A DNA stretch of 64,000 nt, from NCBI GenBank assembly GCA_019685575.1, contig JABFQO010000003.1, positions 1 through 64,000 on the forward strand. The letters run 5' to 3'. The DNA comes from Candidatus Bathyarchaeota archaeon A05DMB-4. Lineage in GTDB: Archaea > Thermoproteota > Bathyarchaeia > Bathyarchaeales > SOJC01. The translations under genes were made by a program, and so were the position numbers. The notes beneath the pieces are model-generated. The model had not been told where the DNA came from. It worked only from the letters and a program-made list of their open reading frames with translations, and ran no database searches. This document shows, one piece after another, positions 17,838-26,347 of this stretch. Every line of letters starts with the position of its first letter. Position 1 is the first letter of the stretch.

Positions 17838-20800
17838 CCGTGGTTTCATTGAAAAGAAAAACTCTGGCTAGGGGAGAAGGACATGGACGTAAAGGGCGTT
17901 CTGTGCGGTTTAAGAGGCTTGTTAAGAGAGAGGCTGATTTTGAGTCTGAGAAGGGGCTTAGAAGCATTTTCGCCGCTTCTCCTGATGCCATTGTCGTTAC
18001 TGACTTAAAAGGAAAAATCATTGACTGTAATCGAGCAGCGTTAAGCATCTATCGTGGTTCATCGAAGTATGAGTTGATTGGCAAAAACGCCTTTGCCTTT
18101 ATTGCAAAAAAGGACAGGCAAAGAGCGTTAGAGAACTTGAAGAAAACGTTGGCTCACGGACTGGTTAAGAATGTTGAATATGCTTTCTTTAGGAAGGATG
18201 GCAGTGAGTATCCTGTCGAATTGTCTGCAAGTTTGGTCAAAGATTCCTCAGGCAAACCTACTTCTTTTGTTGCAATAATTAAAGATATAACTGAACGTAA
18301 AAGAATCGAGAAAAGCATTCGAGAGAGCCAACAGAAATTCGAAAGGCTGTTTATGCGTATTCCCGAAGCGGCTATTTTCACCGACGCAAAATGGCGTATT
18401 TTGGATGTTAATCCTCGTTTTACGGAACTTTTTGGTTACTCTTTGGACGAGGTAAGGGGTAAGAGCCCTACTCGAATTATTGTGCCGCGGGATAAGCTAA
18501 AAGAATCGAAAATATTGGGGCAAAAATCCAAAAAAGGATATACTTATTACGACACGGTTCGAAAGAAGAAAGACGGAACATTGGTTCCAGTTTCAATATC
18601 TGCTGCTCCGATTAAAGTCGACGGTCAAACAGTAGGGTTCGTAACATTATACAAAGACATGACCGAGTACCGAAAAACAGAAAAAGCGTTAATCGAGTCT
18701 GAAAAAAAGTACCGAAGCGTCGTAAACAATATCGGCGTCGGGGTGTCCGTTATAAGCCCCCGTATGGAAATTTTGTCGCTTAACCCTCAAATGAAAAAAT
18801 GGTTCCCGCACGTGGATGTTTCAAAACGCCCTATTTGTTACAAATCCTTCAACATCCCTCCTAGAAAAAGAATCTGCACTTACTGTCCAACTTTTAAGAC
18901 GCTAAAAGACGGAAAGACTCACGAGGCGATAACCGACACACCGAGCGGCGATAAAATAATAAACTACCGCGTAGTTTCATCGCCTATCAAGGATAAAGAC
19001 GGGAAAATCATAGCAGCCATAGAAATGGTCGACGACGTAACCGAGCGCAAACAGCTGGAGGAAAAACTTAACCAGTACTCTAAGCATTTGGAAGAATTGG
19101 TTCAAGAGAGAACACAAAAACTACGAGAAAGCGAAGAACGCTTCCGCTCAGTTGCAGACTACGCCTCTGAGGCAATTATCACGATAAACAATCATCTAAA
19201 CATAATTTTCTGGAACCAAGCTACAGAAACCATTTTCGGCTATTCAAGTAACGAAGCAATCGGCAAACCAATTACGTTCATAATGCCCAAAAAAGCGCGA
19301 AAACATTACCAAAAGATAATGCGTCGAGTGTTTTTCAGGAATAATACTCGCCCGCTGGGTAGGACTTTTGAGTTAACTGGACTAAGAAAAGATGGAAGCG
19401 AATTTCCTTTAGAACTTTCCTTCTCAGTCTGGGAGACAAAAGAGGGCATTTTTTCCACGGGCATAATACATGACATTACTGAACGAAAGAAAATGGAAGA
19501 AAGGCTCGCCACGTTAAACTTTTACGGCAGAAAATTAAATGCCGCGCGTACCTTTCAACAAATTTACAAGTTAACCTTAGAAGCCGTAGAAAAAACGTTA
19601 GGCTTTGAGTATGCAACGTTTGAAATCATAGAAAAAGACAAAATACGGGTTGCCTGTCACCGCGAGTATTCGAAGCCAATAATTAACGAACTGCCCTTAG
19701 ACGGCTCCAAAAAGGGCATAATCGTGAAAGCCGTAAAAACCCGCCAACCAGTCCTTGTATCAGACGTTAGCAAAGACGAGGATTACGTCGAAGTGGTTCC
19801 GGAAATCAAATCCGAACTCGCTGTCCCAGTCATTACAGAAAACGAAGTGCTAGGCGTTATAAACGTAGAAAGCAAGAAACTAGAAGCATTCGACGAAAAA
19901 GACCTCGTGTTGCTTCAAATACTCGCCTCTCACGCTGCAACCGCAATAAGCAACATAAAGAAGCAGAACGAAATCGAAAAACGAAGCAACCAACTAGCCT
20001 CGCTAATGAAAAGTTCAGCCGAAGTAATCCGCTCCACAAATTTAACCCAAAGCCTCCAAACAATCGTGGAAGCCATTAGAAAATCCGGATGGCGAAGAGT
20101 AGTACTTTCCGTAAGAGACAAAAACCTAGAAATAGCACACCCAAAAGACATAGTCACCGCCGGTTTAACGAAAAAAGAAAAAGAATTCTTATGGATCAAC
20201 AAACAACCCGGACAAGTCTGGCGAGAACGCTTCGGACCAGAATTCGAACGATTCAAAATCGGCGAATTCTACTACTTGCCGTGGAGCGATCCATGGGTTA
20301 GAAAAAAATTCAGCGAAGGCACAGTGCCAAGCCACCTCAGCGCAGAAGAAATGGTAGACTGGAACCCGGACGATCTGCTTTATGCACCGCTTAAGTTAGC
20401 AGACGGCCGCATCGTGGGCGTCGTAAGCATGGACGACCCTGTTGATGGAAAACGCCCCACAAGAAACTCCTTGATGCCGCTCGAACTGTTTTTGCACCAA
20501 GCCGCAGTAGCCATAGAAAAGGCACAATTAATCAATCAGTTAACCGAAGCAAAAGCCCAAATCCAAGAATACGCGGAGCATCTTGAAGCAAAAGTGGAAC
20601 AACGAACCCATGAACTATTGCAGAAAACCGAAGGTCTGCGAAAAAGCGAAGAGAAACTAAGAAGCATTTTCGCCGCCTCTCCCGACGCCGTCACAGTAAC
20701 CGACCTTCATGGAACAATAATCGAATGCAACCAAGCAGCCTTAACAATGAACGACTTTTCGAAGAGAGAAGAATTAATCGGCAAAAGCGCCTTCGAATTT

Positions 20801-21754
20801 ATAGCAGAAAAAGACCGCCAAAAAATAATAGAAAACCTAAAGAGAACACTCGAGCAAGGCTCAGTAAAGAACATAGAATACACATGCTTAACCAAAAACG
20901 GAAAAGAATTCCCAGCAGAACTCTCAGCAAGCGTCATCCGCGATGCTTCAGGAAAACCCGTGGCATTTGTCGGCATTCTAAAAGACATCACTGAACGCAA
21001 ACTGATGGAACAAAAACTTCTCAAATCCGAAAGGCTCGCCGCAATAGGAGAATTGGCAGCCATGGTTGGCCACGACCTGCGAAATCCGTTGACAGGCATC
21101 GCCGGAGCCACATACTACTTGCGGAACAAGCTGAATTCAAAAACAGACAAGAAAGCCATAAAAATGTTGAAACTCGTCGAGAAAAGCATCGAGTACTCGA
21201 ACAAAATCATAAGCGATCTTTTAGACTACTCTAAAGAATTACGACTGGAGCTTGTAGAAACCACGCCTTACTTTGTAGTCAACGAAGCTTTGACGCACGT
21301 CAAAATTCCGAGGAACATCCGAGTTTCTAACCTAGCGCAGAACCAGCCTGTGATTGTAGTTGACGTGGAAAAAATGACGCGGGTCTTCTCCAACGTTATC
21401 AAAAACGCGGTCGACGCCATGCCCAACGGCGGAACGTTGACGATTAAAAGCGAAGTAACAAACGGCAAATGGGAAATCTCGTTCACCGACACGGGTGTGG
21501 GTATGCCTAGGGATGTTTTGGAGAAAATCTGGACGTCGTTCTTCACGACGAAGGCGAAGGGCATGGGCTTGGGCCTGCCCATCTGCAAACGCATCATAGA
21601 CGCACATGATGGCAAAATTTCCGTGGAAAGTGCAATTGGAAAAGGTACAACCTTTACGGTAAGCGTTCCGGTTAATCCTAGAATTGAAGAAGGAGGTGAA
21701 GAAGTTTGGATGAACATCCCAGAATCCTTATTGTCGACGACGACGAAAACATAA
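17834..21754 (+). CDS. multi-PAS/GAF sensor histidine kinase
   Basis: 1306 residues, GTG start, no transmembrane segment, so a cytosolic sensor. Domains in order: PAS about 45-160, PAS 168-285, PAS 293-415 with a Cys cluster (RICTYCPTF), PAS 440-560, GAF 570-710, a second GAF-like region 720-910, PAS 950-1065, then HisKA and ATPase. The phospho-accepting His is H1080 in MVGHDLRNPL. The ATPase shows NVIKNAVDAMPNGG, TDTGVGMP and KGMGLGLPICKR. Helical linkers separate the sensors. The first and last PAS domains are close copies of each other. The response regulator gene begins inside its 3' end (49-base overlap). Confidence 0.95.
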   Translation: MTVVSLKRKTLARGEGHGRKGRSVRFKRLVKREADFESEKGLRSIFAASPDAIVVTDLKGKIIDCNRAALSIYRGSSKYELIGKNAFAFIAKKDRQRALENLKKTLAHGLVKNVEYAFFRKDGSEYPVELSASLVKDSSGKPTSFVAIIKDITERKRIEKSIRESQQKFERLFMRIPEAAIFTDAKWRILDVNPRFTELFGYSLDEVRGKSPTRIIVPRDKLKESKILGQKSKKGYTYYDTVRKKKDGTLVPVSISAAPIKVDGQTVGFVTLYKDMTEYRKTEKALIESEKKYRSVVNNIGVGVSVISPRMEILSLNPQMKKWFPHVDVSKRPICYKSFNIPPRKRICTYCPTFKTLKDGKTHEAITDTPSGDKIINYRVVSSPIKDKDGKIIAAIEMVDDVTERKQLEEKLNQYSKHLEELVQERTQKLRESEERFRSVADYASEAIITINNHLNIIFWNQATETIFGYSSNEAIGKPITFIMPKKARKHYQKIMRRVFFRNNTRPLGRTFELTGLRKDGSEFPLELSFSVWETKEGIFSTGIIHDITERKKMEERLATLNFYGRKLNAARTFQQIYKLTLEAVEKTLGFEYATFEIIEKDKIRVACHREYSKPIINELPLDGSKKGIIVKAVKTRQPVLVSDVSKDEDYVEVVPEIKSELAVPVITENEVLGVINVESKKLEAFDEKDLVLLQILASHAATAISNIKKQNEIEKRSNQLASLMKSSAEVIRSTNLTQSLQTIVEAIRKSGWRRVVLSVRDKNLEIAHPKDIVTAGLTKKEKEFLWINKQPGQVWRERFGPEFERFKIGEFYYLPWSDPWVRKKFSEGTVPSHLSAEEMVDWNPDDLLYAPLKLADGRIVGVVSMDDPVDGKRPTRNSLMPLELFLHQAAVAIEKAQLINQLTEAKAQIQEYAEHLEAKVEQRTHELLQKTEGLRKSEEKLRSIFAASPDAVTVTDLHGTIIECNQAALTMNDFSKREELIGKSAFEFIAEKDRQKIIENLKRTLEQGSVKNIEYTCLTKNGKEFPAELSASVIRDASGKPVAFVGILKDITERKLMEQKLLKSERLAAIGELAAMVGHDLRNPLTGIAGATYYLRNKLNSKTDKKAIKMLKLVEKSIEYSNKIISDLLDYSKELRLELVETTPYFVVNEALTHVKIPRNIRVSNLAQNQPVIVVDVEKMTRVFSNVIKNAVDAMPNGGTLTIKSEVTNGKWEISFTDTGVGMPRDVLEKIWTSFFTTKAKGMGLGLPICKRIIDAHDGKISVESAIGKGTTFTVSVPVNPRIEEGGEEVWMNIPESLLSTTTKT

Positions 21755-22176
21755 GAACCATGTTGTCCATGATACTTGAAGACGAAAAATACCTCGTCGA
21801 ATCCGTTGACACCGCGCAAAAGGCAATAGAAAAAACTGATAAAAAATTTTACAACGTGGCTCTAATAGACGTTCGTCTTCCAGACATGGAAGGAATTGAG
21901 CTTCTCACAAAAATAAAGCCCACAACGCCAAAAATGCGAAAAATAATCATTACCGGGTACCCAACACTACGCAACGCCATAGAAGCCGTTAACAGAGGCG
22001 CAGACGCGTACATAATGAAGCCTTTCAACATGGAAAAAGTTCTAAAAACCATAAAAGAGCAACTGAAAAAACAGGATGAAGAGAGGAAATACAGCCAAGA
22101 AAAGGTCACAGAGTTCATTGAAACAAGAGTTAAAGAACTGGAAAACGAAACTACGCATTTGAAAAAACCACGCTGA
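21706..22176 (+). CDS. response regulator with receiver domain only
   Basis: 156 residues. Receiver domain residues 1-120: acidic pocket ILIVDDDEN, phospho-accepting Asp in ALIDVRLPDMEG, conserved Thr in ITGYP and Lys in MKPFNM. The rest is a charged helix or coiled coil, with no DNA-binding domain, so it probably signals by protein contact. TTG start at 21706 with AGGAGGTGA ahead of it; this ribosome-binding site lies inside the kinase gene. Partner of the upstream kinase. Confidence 0.93.
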   Translation: MDEHPRILIVDDDENIRTMLSMILEDEKYLVESVDTAQKAIEKTDKKFYNVALIDVRLPDMEGIELLTKIKPTTPKMRKIIITGYPTLRNAIEAVNRGADAYIMKPFNMEKVLKTIKEQLKKQDEERKYSQEKVTEFIETRVKELENETTHLKKPR

Positions 22177-22269
22177 AAACTTTCCTCTTTTATCCTTATT
22201 TTTTTAACTTCTGCTATCGTGTCTAAGAAGTTATGCAAGAAATTGCACGAATTTTAGTTTTTAACGGTT

Positions 22270-23751
22270 CTAGCGTAGGTGCTTCATTATCGATGTCGTA
22301 AGCGGTTTCACATCTAAGCCCGAGTAGCCTAGAATTTTGGCCAACTCGACGACATTGTATTTCTGACCATAACTCCACAGATTCGTCAAATAGTTTCCAG
22401 CTTTAACGTTGTTAAACCACTCTTCTCCGTACTCACGAACGAGAAAATTCTTCAACTGTGCCTCGAATATCCACGCTTGCAAATATTGTGCTGAATAAAA
22501 GGCGTCATCGACCGTTATGAGATAATGCGTTGTGGGATGTTTGTATTTGAGCACTTTTTCATGGACGGTTTTGTATATTTCGTCCATCCCATCTAGGTGG
22601 TCTGTGTGCAGTTTAATTTCGTAGGAAATTTTTGCGCCGTACGCACGCAAGAAGAAAAGTTTGTAGAGAAAGACGAAGTTTAGGTATTGTTCAGTCTTGT
22701 CTATTTTAATGTGTTGTTCTAGCCAATTTTCATCGGTTAACAAGTACTCGAGCAAAAAAGCGAAACTTTCTGTGACTGAGTTGTCGCCTAACCACTTGTA
22801 TTCAATGGGCAATTTCGGATTAACGTACGCAAAGTGTTCAACGTGACCCGTCTCGTGGAGTAGCGTAGCATAATCATCATGTCCACCGTGTGGCATCATT
22901 ACTAACCGGACATCTTCGGGAATTTTTATCGGAGTACAGAAGGCTCGTGGATTCTTTTTCGGTCTCTCTTCCAGATCTAAAGTAACGTTCTTCTGTTTTG
23001 CTAGTTTGATACCCATGTTTGCCAAAGTTTTCTTTAACGCTGGAATCATCGACTGTTTCTTGAAATACGTGTCAAATTCTTTTGCTCTAAAAAAGAAGGA
23101 TACGTCATGTTTTTCAGCTTCTTTTATTCCCACGCCAACTTTTTCTCGCAACTCTTCATTCATTCGCTGCGTGTAAATGGATTCGGTTTGGCTGATGAAA
23201 TCTTGCATTGTTTTAGCTAAAGATGGAAAATCTATTTCTTTTGCATCCATGAAAAGAGCCATATAATCTTTATACCCGAAGTCTCGAGCGGCACCGTGAA
23301 GCTTTTGCATTCTCTCTAAAAGTGGGCCGTTGATTTTGTCAATGCACTTGTTTCTTGCCTGATACAGTTTTTCCCTTTTCTGACGGTTTGGCTCGTTTAT
23401 CATTCTTATCTGTGCAAGATGAAACGCCAGTTTTTCGCCGTCAACTTTAACCGTTCCTTTTGTTTGCATAGTTTCTGCTTTGTCTGTGAGTTCCTTTACA
23501 ACCATGCCCAAGTAGTATTCGAGTGAGAATGCTTGAAGATACCGCAGTTTTCTTTCGTCTTCGTCCCTTGCTTGTTTTCGCATTCCCGCGAGTGTTACTA
23601 TGAGTTTTTTGTCAAAAAGATGCGCGTACTTTTCGTATATGGCTGAAATATTAGACTCCTCCTTAAACCCTGCGTGAGTCAAAAAGTACTCCAGATTCAT
23701 CTCACTCGAAAAATTCTCTACATCCAACCTAATTCGATCAAGATTAACCAT
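22270..23751 (-). CDS. gluzincin metallopeptidase (M2/M3-like)
   Basis: 493 residues. The zinc motif is H299-E-T-G-H303 in LLHETGHVEH, with the third ligand probably E328 in SVTESFAFL. The helical architecture resembles oligopeptidase M3 and M2/M32 enzymes, which cut small peptides in a closed cleft. No signal peptide, so intracellular peptide turnover is likely. Divergent from the structured leader region at 23.8-24.0 kb. Confidence 0.8.
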   Translation of the reverse strand: MVNLDRIRLDVENFSSEMNLEYFLTHAGFKEESNISAIYEKYAHLFDKKLIVTLAGMRKQARDEDERKLRYLQAFSLEYYLGMVVKELTDKAETMQTKGTVKVDGEKLAFHLAQIRMINEPNRQKREKLYQARNKCIDKINGPLLERMQKLHGAARDFGYKDYMALFMDAKEIDFPSLAKTMQDFISQTESIYTQRMNEELREKVGVGIKEAEKHDVSFFFRAKEFDTYFKKQSMIPALKKTLANMGIKLAKQKNVTLDLEERPKKNPRAFCTPIKIPEDVRLVMMPHGGHDDYATLLHETGHVEHFAYVNPKLPIEYKWLGDNSVTESFAFLLEYLLTDENWLEQHIKIDKTEQYLNFVFLYKLFFLRAYGAKISYEIKLHTDHLDGMDEIYKTVHEKVLKYKHPTTHYLITVDDAFYSAQYLQAWIFEAQLKNFLVREYGEEWFNNVKAGNYLTNLWSYGQKYNVVELAKILGYSGLDVKPLTTSIMKHLR

Positions 23752-23842
23752 GACGCTATCCTCAGAAGCGTATTTTACGGCAGTTTACACTAAAAATCTT
23801 ATGGAAAACTCTTTTCTGTAATCTCGTGCATCGTACGGAAAC

Positions 23843-23863
23843 CTTAAATATGACGTATGTCAT
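23843..23863 (+). promoter_or_regulatory. TATA box with an abutting palindromic operator
   Basis: TTAAATA (23844-23850) is followed without a gap by ATGACGTATGTCAT (23850-23863), a palindrome with a 4-base centre. The identical 14-mer occurs in the same place and orientation relative to the TATA box of the DsrE gene at 60 kb. A repressor bound here would block transcription start. Confidence 0.6.
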
Positions 23864-23871
23864 AATTTATG

Positions 23872-23960
23872 TTAGGCGATGAATGGCGCGGTTGTTTCCC
23901 ATCGACCTTTCCTCACACTAACTCTCTTCTGAGGAAGGCTGGGAGCACGCGCTTTTTTTT
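23872..23960 (+). ncRNA. structured leader RNA ending in a terminator-like T run
   Basis: Downstream of the predicted start site the RNA folds into a long hairpin with three stacked stems. GCGCG (23886-23890) pairs with CGCGC (23948-23952), TCCCA (23897-23901) with TGGGA (23940-23944), and CCTTTCCTCA (23906-23915, one bulge) with TGAGGAAGG (23930-23938). Eight T residues follow at 23953-23960. A competing stem CGATG (23877-23881) with CATCG (23900-23904) would break the middle stem. This is the layout of an attenuator or riboswitch, or of a separate small RNA. It matches no class I recognise. Confidence 0.5.
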
Positions 23961-24043
23961 GACGCCAAAGTTTTTATTTAATGCCCACCGACTTTCTTAG
24001 CACTCGATTGCTCGATTGGGAAACCGTTGAAGAGGCTTTATGT

Positions 24044-24802
24044 TTGAGCCAGCCTAAAGTCGTTGTGGAAAACCTCTCCAAAACCTACATAACAAAGGAC
24101 GGCACACAAGTCGAAGCCTTAGAAAACATAACTTTCCACGTAAACGAACAAGAACTCCTCTGCATAATAGGCCCAAACGGATGCGGGAAAACCACACTCC
24201 TTCGCCTAATCGCTGGCATAGACACACCTACCCGAGGAAGAATACTCATAGATAACCAAGAAACAAAACCGGGAAGAGCCGCATTAATTTTTCAAGAATT
24301 CTCGCTTTTCCCTTGGCGCACGGTTCTCGACAACATAAAATTTGGGTTAGAAATACTAAACGTGCCAACACAAGAAAGCCACAAAATCGCACAAAACTAC
24401 GTCAAACTGGTCGGTTTAGAAGGCTTTGAACAGAAATTTCCGCACGAGTTATCTGAAGGAATGAAACAGAAAGTCGCCATCGCAAGGGCTTTGGCCGTAA
24501 ACCCGCCTGTCTTGTTGTTGGATGAGCCCTTCGCTTTTCTGGATGCACAGACACGAAACAGAATGCAAGAGGAATTGCTGCGAATTTGGGAGCAAGAGAA
24601 AAAAACCATGATTTTCGTGTCGCACAATGTTGACGAAGCCGTGTACTTAGCAGACCGCATACTCGCATTAACAGCCCGACCTGGCAAGGTGAAGACTGTT
24701 TGTGAAGTAGCCTTGCGCCGACCGCGACAACGCACATCGCAACCATTTATCAGAAAAAGAGAAGAAATGCTAAAGACGCTCATTGAAGAACTTGACACTT
24801 AA
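24044..24802 (+). CDS. ABC transporter ATP-binding protein (nitrate/sulfonate/taurine type), orphan
   Basis: ABC ATPase: Walker A GPNGCGKTTLLRLI, Q-loop IFQEFSLFPWRTV, signature LSEGMKQKVAIA, Walker B VLLLDEPFAFLD, switch His FVSHNVDEAV. FQEFSLFPWRTV is typical of the SsuB/TauB/NitT group. The signature has SEG rather than SGG. The open frame begins at ATG 23981, but TTG 24044 has AGAGG about 8 bases upstream and gives a usual ABC N-terminus (252 residues). No permease or binding protein is adjacent. Confidence 0.85.
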   Translation: MSQPKVVVENLSKTYITKDGTQVEALENITFHVNEQELLCIIGPNGCGKTTLLRLIAGIDTPTRGRILIDNQETKPGRAALIFQEFSLFPWRTVLDNIKFGLEILNVPTQESHKIAQNYVKLVGLEGFEQKFPHELSEGMKQKVAIARALAVNPPVLLLDEPFAFLDAQTRNRMQEELLRIWEQEKKTMIFVSHNVDEAVYLADRILALTARPGKVKTVCEVALRRPRQRTSQPFIRKREEMLKTLIEELDT

Positions 24803-24805
24803 GGC

Positions 24806-26347
24806 TCAGATGTCTTTCCGTTTTTTCAAGTACATTTTCCAACTTAAAGCCATACTCTGCGGGTGTGAAGCCTTGACCTCATCCAGCCTCGTGCAAGCAG
24901 TGTTCTGTGGCGCGTTTAAAACCAACTGCGGGTTCGAGTAGGCTTCTTGACTAATTTTTTTTACAGCATCAACGAATCTGTCGAGTTCTTCTTTTTCGAA
25001 GGATTCAGTCGGTTCAATCATCAACGCCTCGTCCACGATAAGTGGAAAGTAAGTGGTCGGCGCGTGGACACCATAGTCTAGTAGCCTCTTTGAAACATTT
25101 AACGCCTTAACCCCGGTTTCTTTCGCCATAGGCTTGGCGCTTATTACGCATTCGTGCTTGCGAGGCTTCTGTTTGTCGTATGGCAGTTCAAAACCGCGGA
25201 TTTCAGCCAGTTTTTTGGCTAGGTAGTTGGCGTTCAAAACAGAAACTTCGGCGACTTCTTGCAAGCCTTCAGCACCGAGGCTCAAAATATAAGCGTACGC
25301 GCGCACCAGCACTGCGATGTTGCCGTAAAAACTTCTAATCTTTCCTACGCTGTCGGGCTTGTTATAGTCCAAGAAATAGTCTTTACCGTCAAAACCGATA
25401 CGGGGCACAGGTAAGAACCTTTCCAATTCCTCAGAAACACCGACAGGCCCCGCGCCCGGTCCGCCTCCGCCGTGAGGGGTGCCGAAGGTTTTGTGAATGT
25501 TTATGTGTACAATGTCGAAGCCCATGTCACCGGGTCGGGTTTTGCCTAGTATCGCGTTAAGGTTGGCGCCGTCATAGTAGAGCAATCCGCCGGCTTCGTG
25601 CACTATTCGGGCGATTTCTTCAATATTTTTCTCGAAGATTCCCAGAGTATTCGGGTTAGTAAGCATCAGTCCCGCAGTGCGTTCGGAAACTACGGATTTT
25701 AAGGCTTCGATGTCAACGCAACCGTCGGCGTCAGAAGGCACGACTATCACGCGATATCCGCCCATGGTTGCACTCGCCGGGTTGGTTCCGTGTGCGGAGT
25801 CTGGAACAATTATTTCGCTCCGTTTCTTAAGTTCGCCATTTCTCTTGTGATAAGCCCGTATTATCAAAACGCCTAATAGTTCGCCGTGGGCACCAGCGGA
25901 AGGCTGAAGGCAAACCTCGTAAGTGCCTGTGATTTCGGCGAGCCATCTTGAAAGCGTGTACAATATTTGAAGAATTCCTTGAGTGGTTTGTGGGTCTTGG
26001 TACGGGTGGAGCAACGCGACGGTAGGAGATGTTGCCAATGCGTCGTTGATTTTCGGGTTATATTTCATTGTGCAACTGCCTAGCGGATAGAGGCCAGAAT
26101 CGACTCCATAGTTCATTTGTGACAAACGAATAAAGTGCCGTGTGACTTCGACTTCTGAAAGTTCGGGCAGTTTCGGCGGAGTTTCACGTTTCATCTTTTG
26201 TGGCATCAGTAATTGTACGTCGCCGATAACTTGTTTTATTTCTTCTTCGATTTCTGGTAATGCAAAGCCTCTTCGGTGAACTTTGCCTAACTCAAAAATA
26301 ATGGGTTCGTTCCATCTCGCTTGCCTAAAAGTCGACATTTTGCTCAC
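24806..26347 (-). CDS. gcvPB: glycine dehydrogenase (decarboxylating) subunit 2
   Basis: PLP half of the split glycine decarboxylase (P protein), which takes CO2 from glycine and passes the aminomethyl group to H protein. The PLP lysine is in HINIHKTFGTPHGGGGPGAG. 513 residues, normal. It follows gcvPA with a 4-base overlap. GcvT and GcvH are not in the window. Confidence 0.96.
   Translation of the reverse strand: MSKMSTFRQARWNEPIIFELGKVHRRGFALPEIEEEIKQVIGDVQLLMPQKMKRETPPKLPELSEVEVTRHFIRLSQMNYGVDSGLYPLGSCTMKYNPKINDALATSPTVALLHPYQDPQTTQGILQILYTLSRWLAEITGTYEVCLQPSAGAHGELLGVLIIRAYHKRNGELKKRSEIIVPDSAHGTNPASATMGGYRVIVVPSDADGCVDIEALKSVVSERTAGLMLTNPNTLGIFEKNIEEIARIVHEAGGLLYYDGANLNAILGKTRPGDMGFDIVHINIHKTFGTPHGGGGPGAGPVGVSEELERFLPVPRIGFDGKDYFLDYNKPDSVGKIRSFYGNIAVLVRAYAYILSLGAEGLQEVAEVSVLNANYLAKKLAEIRGFELPYDKQKPRKHECVISAKPMAKETGVKALNVSKRLLDYGVHAPTTYFPLIVDEALMIEPTESFEKEELDRFVDAVKKISQEAYSNPQLVLNAPQNTACTRLDEVKASHPQSMALSWKMYLKKRKDI

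Noticed and set aside
23875-23955. Fluoride riboswitch, suggested by GGCGATG at the start of the leader
   Set aside because: The segment that should pair next (CGCC) and the later conserved loops of that class are absent.
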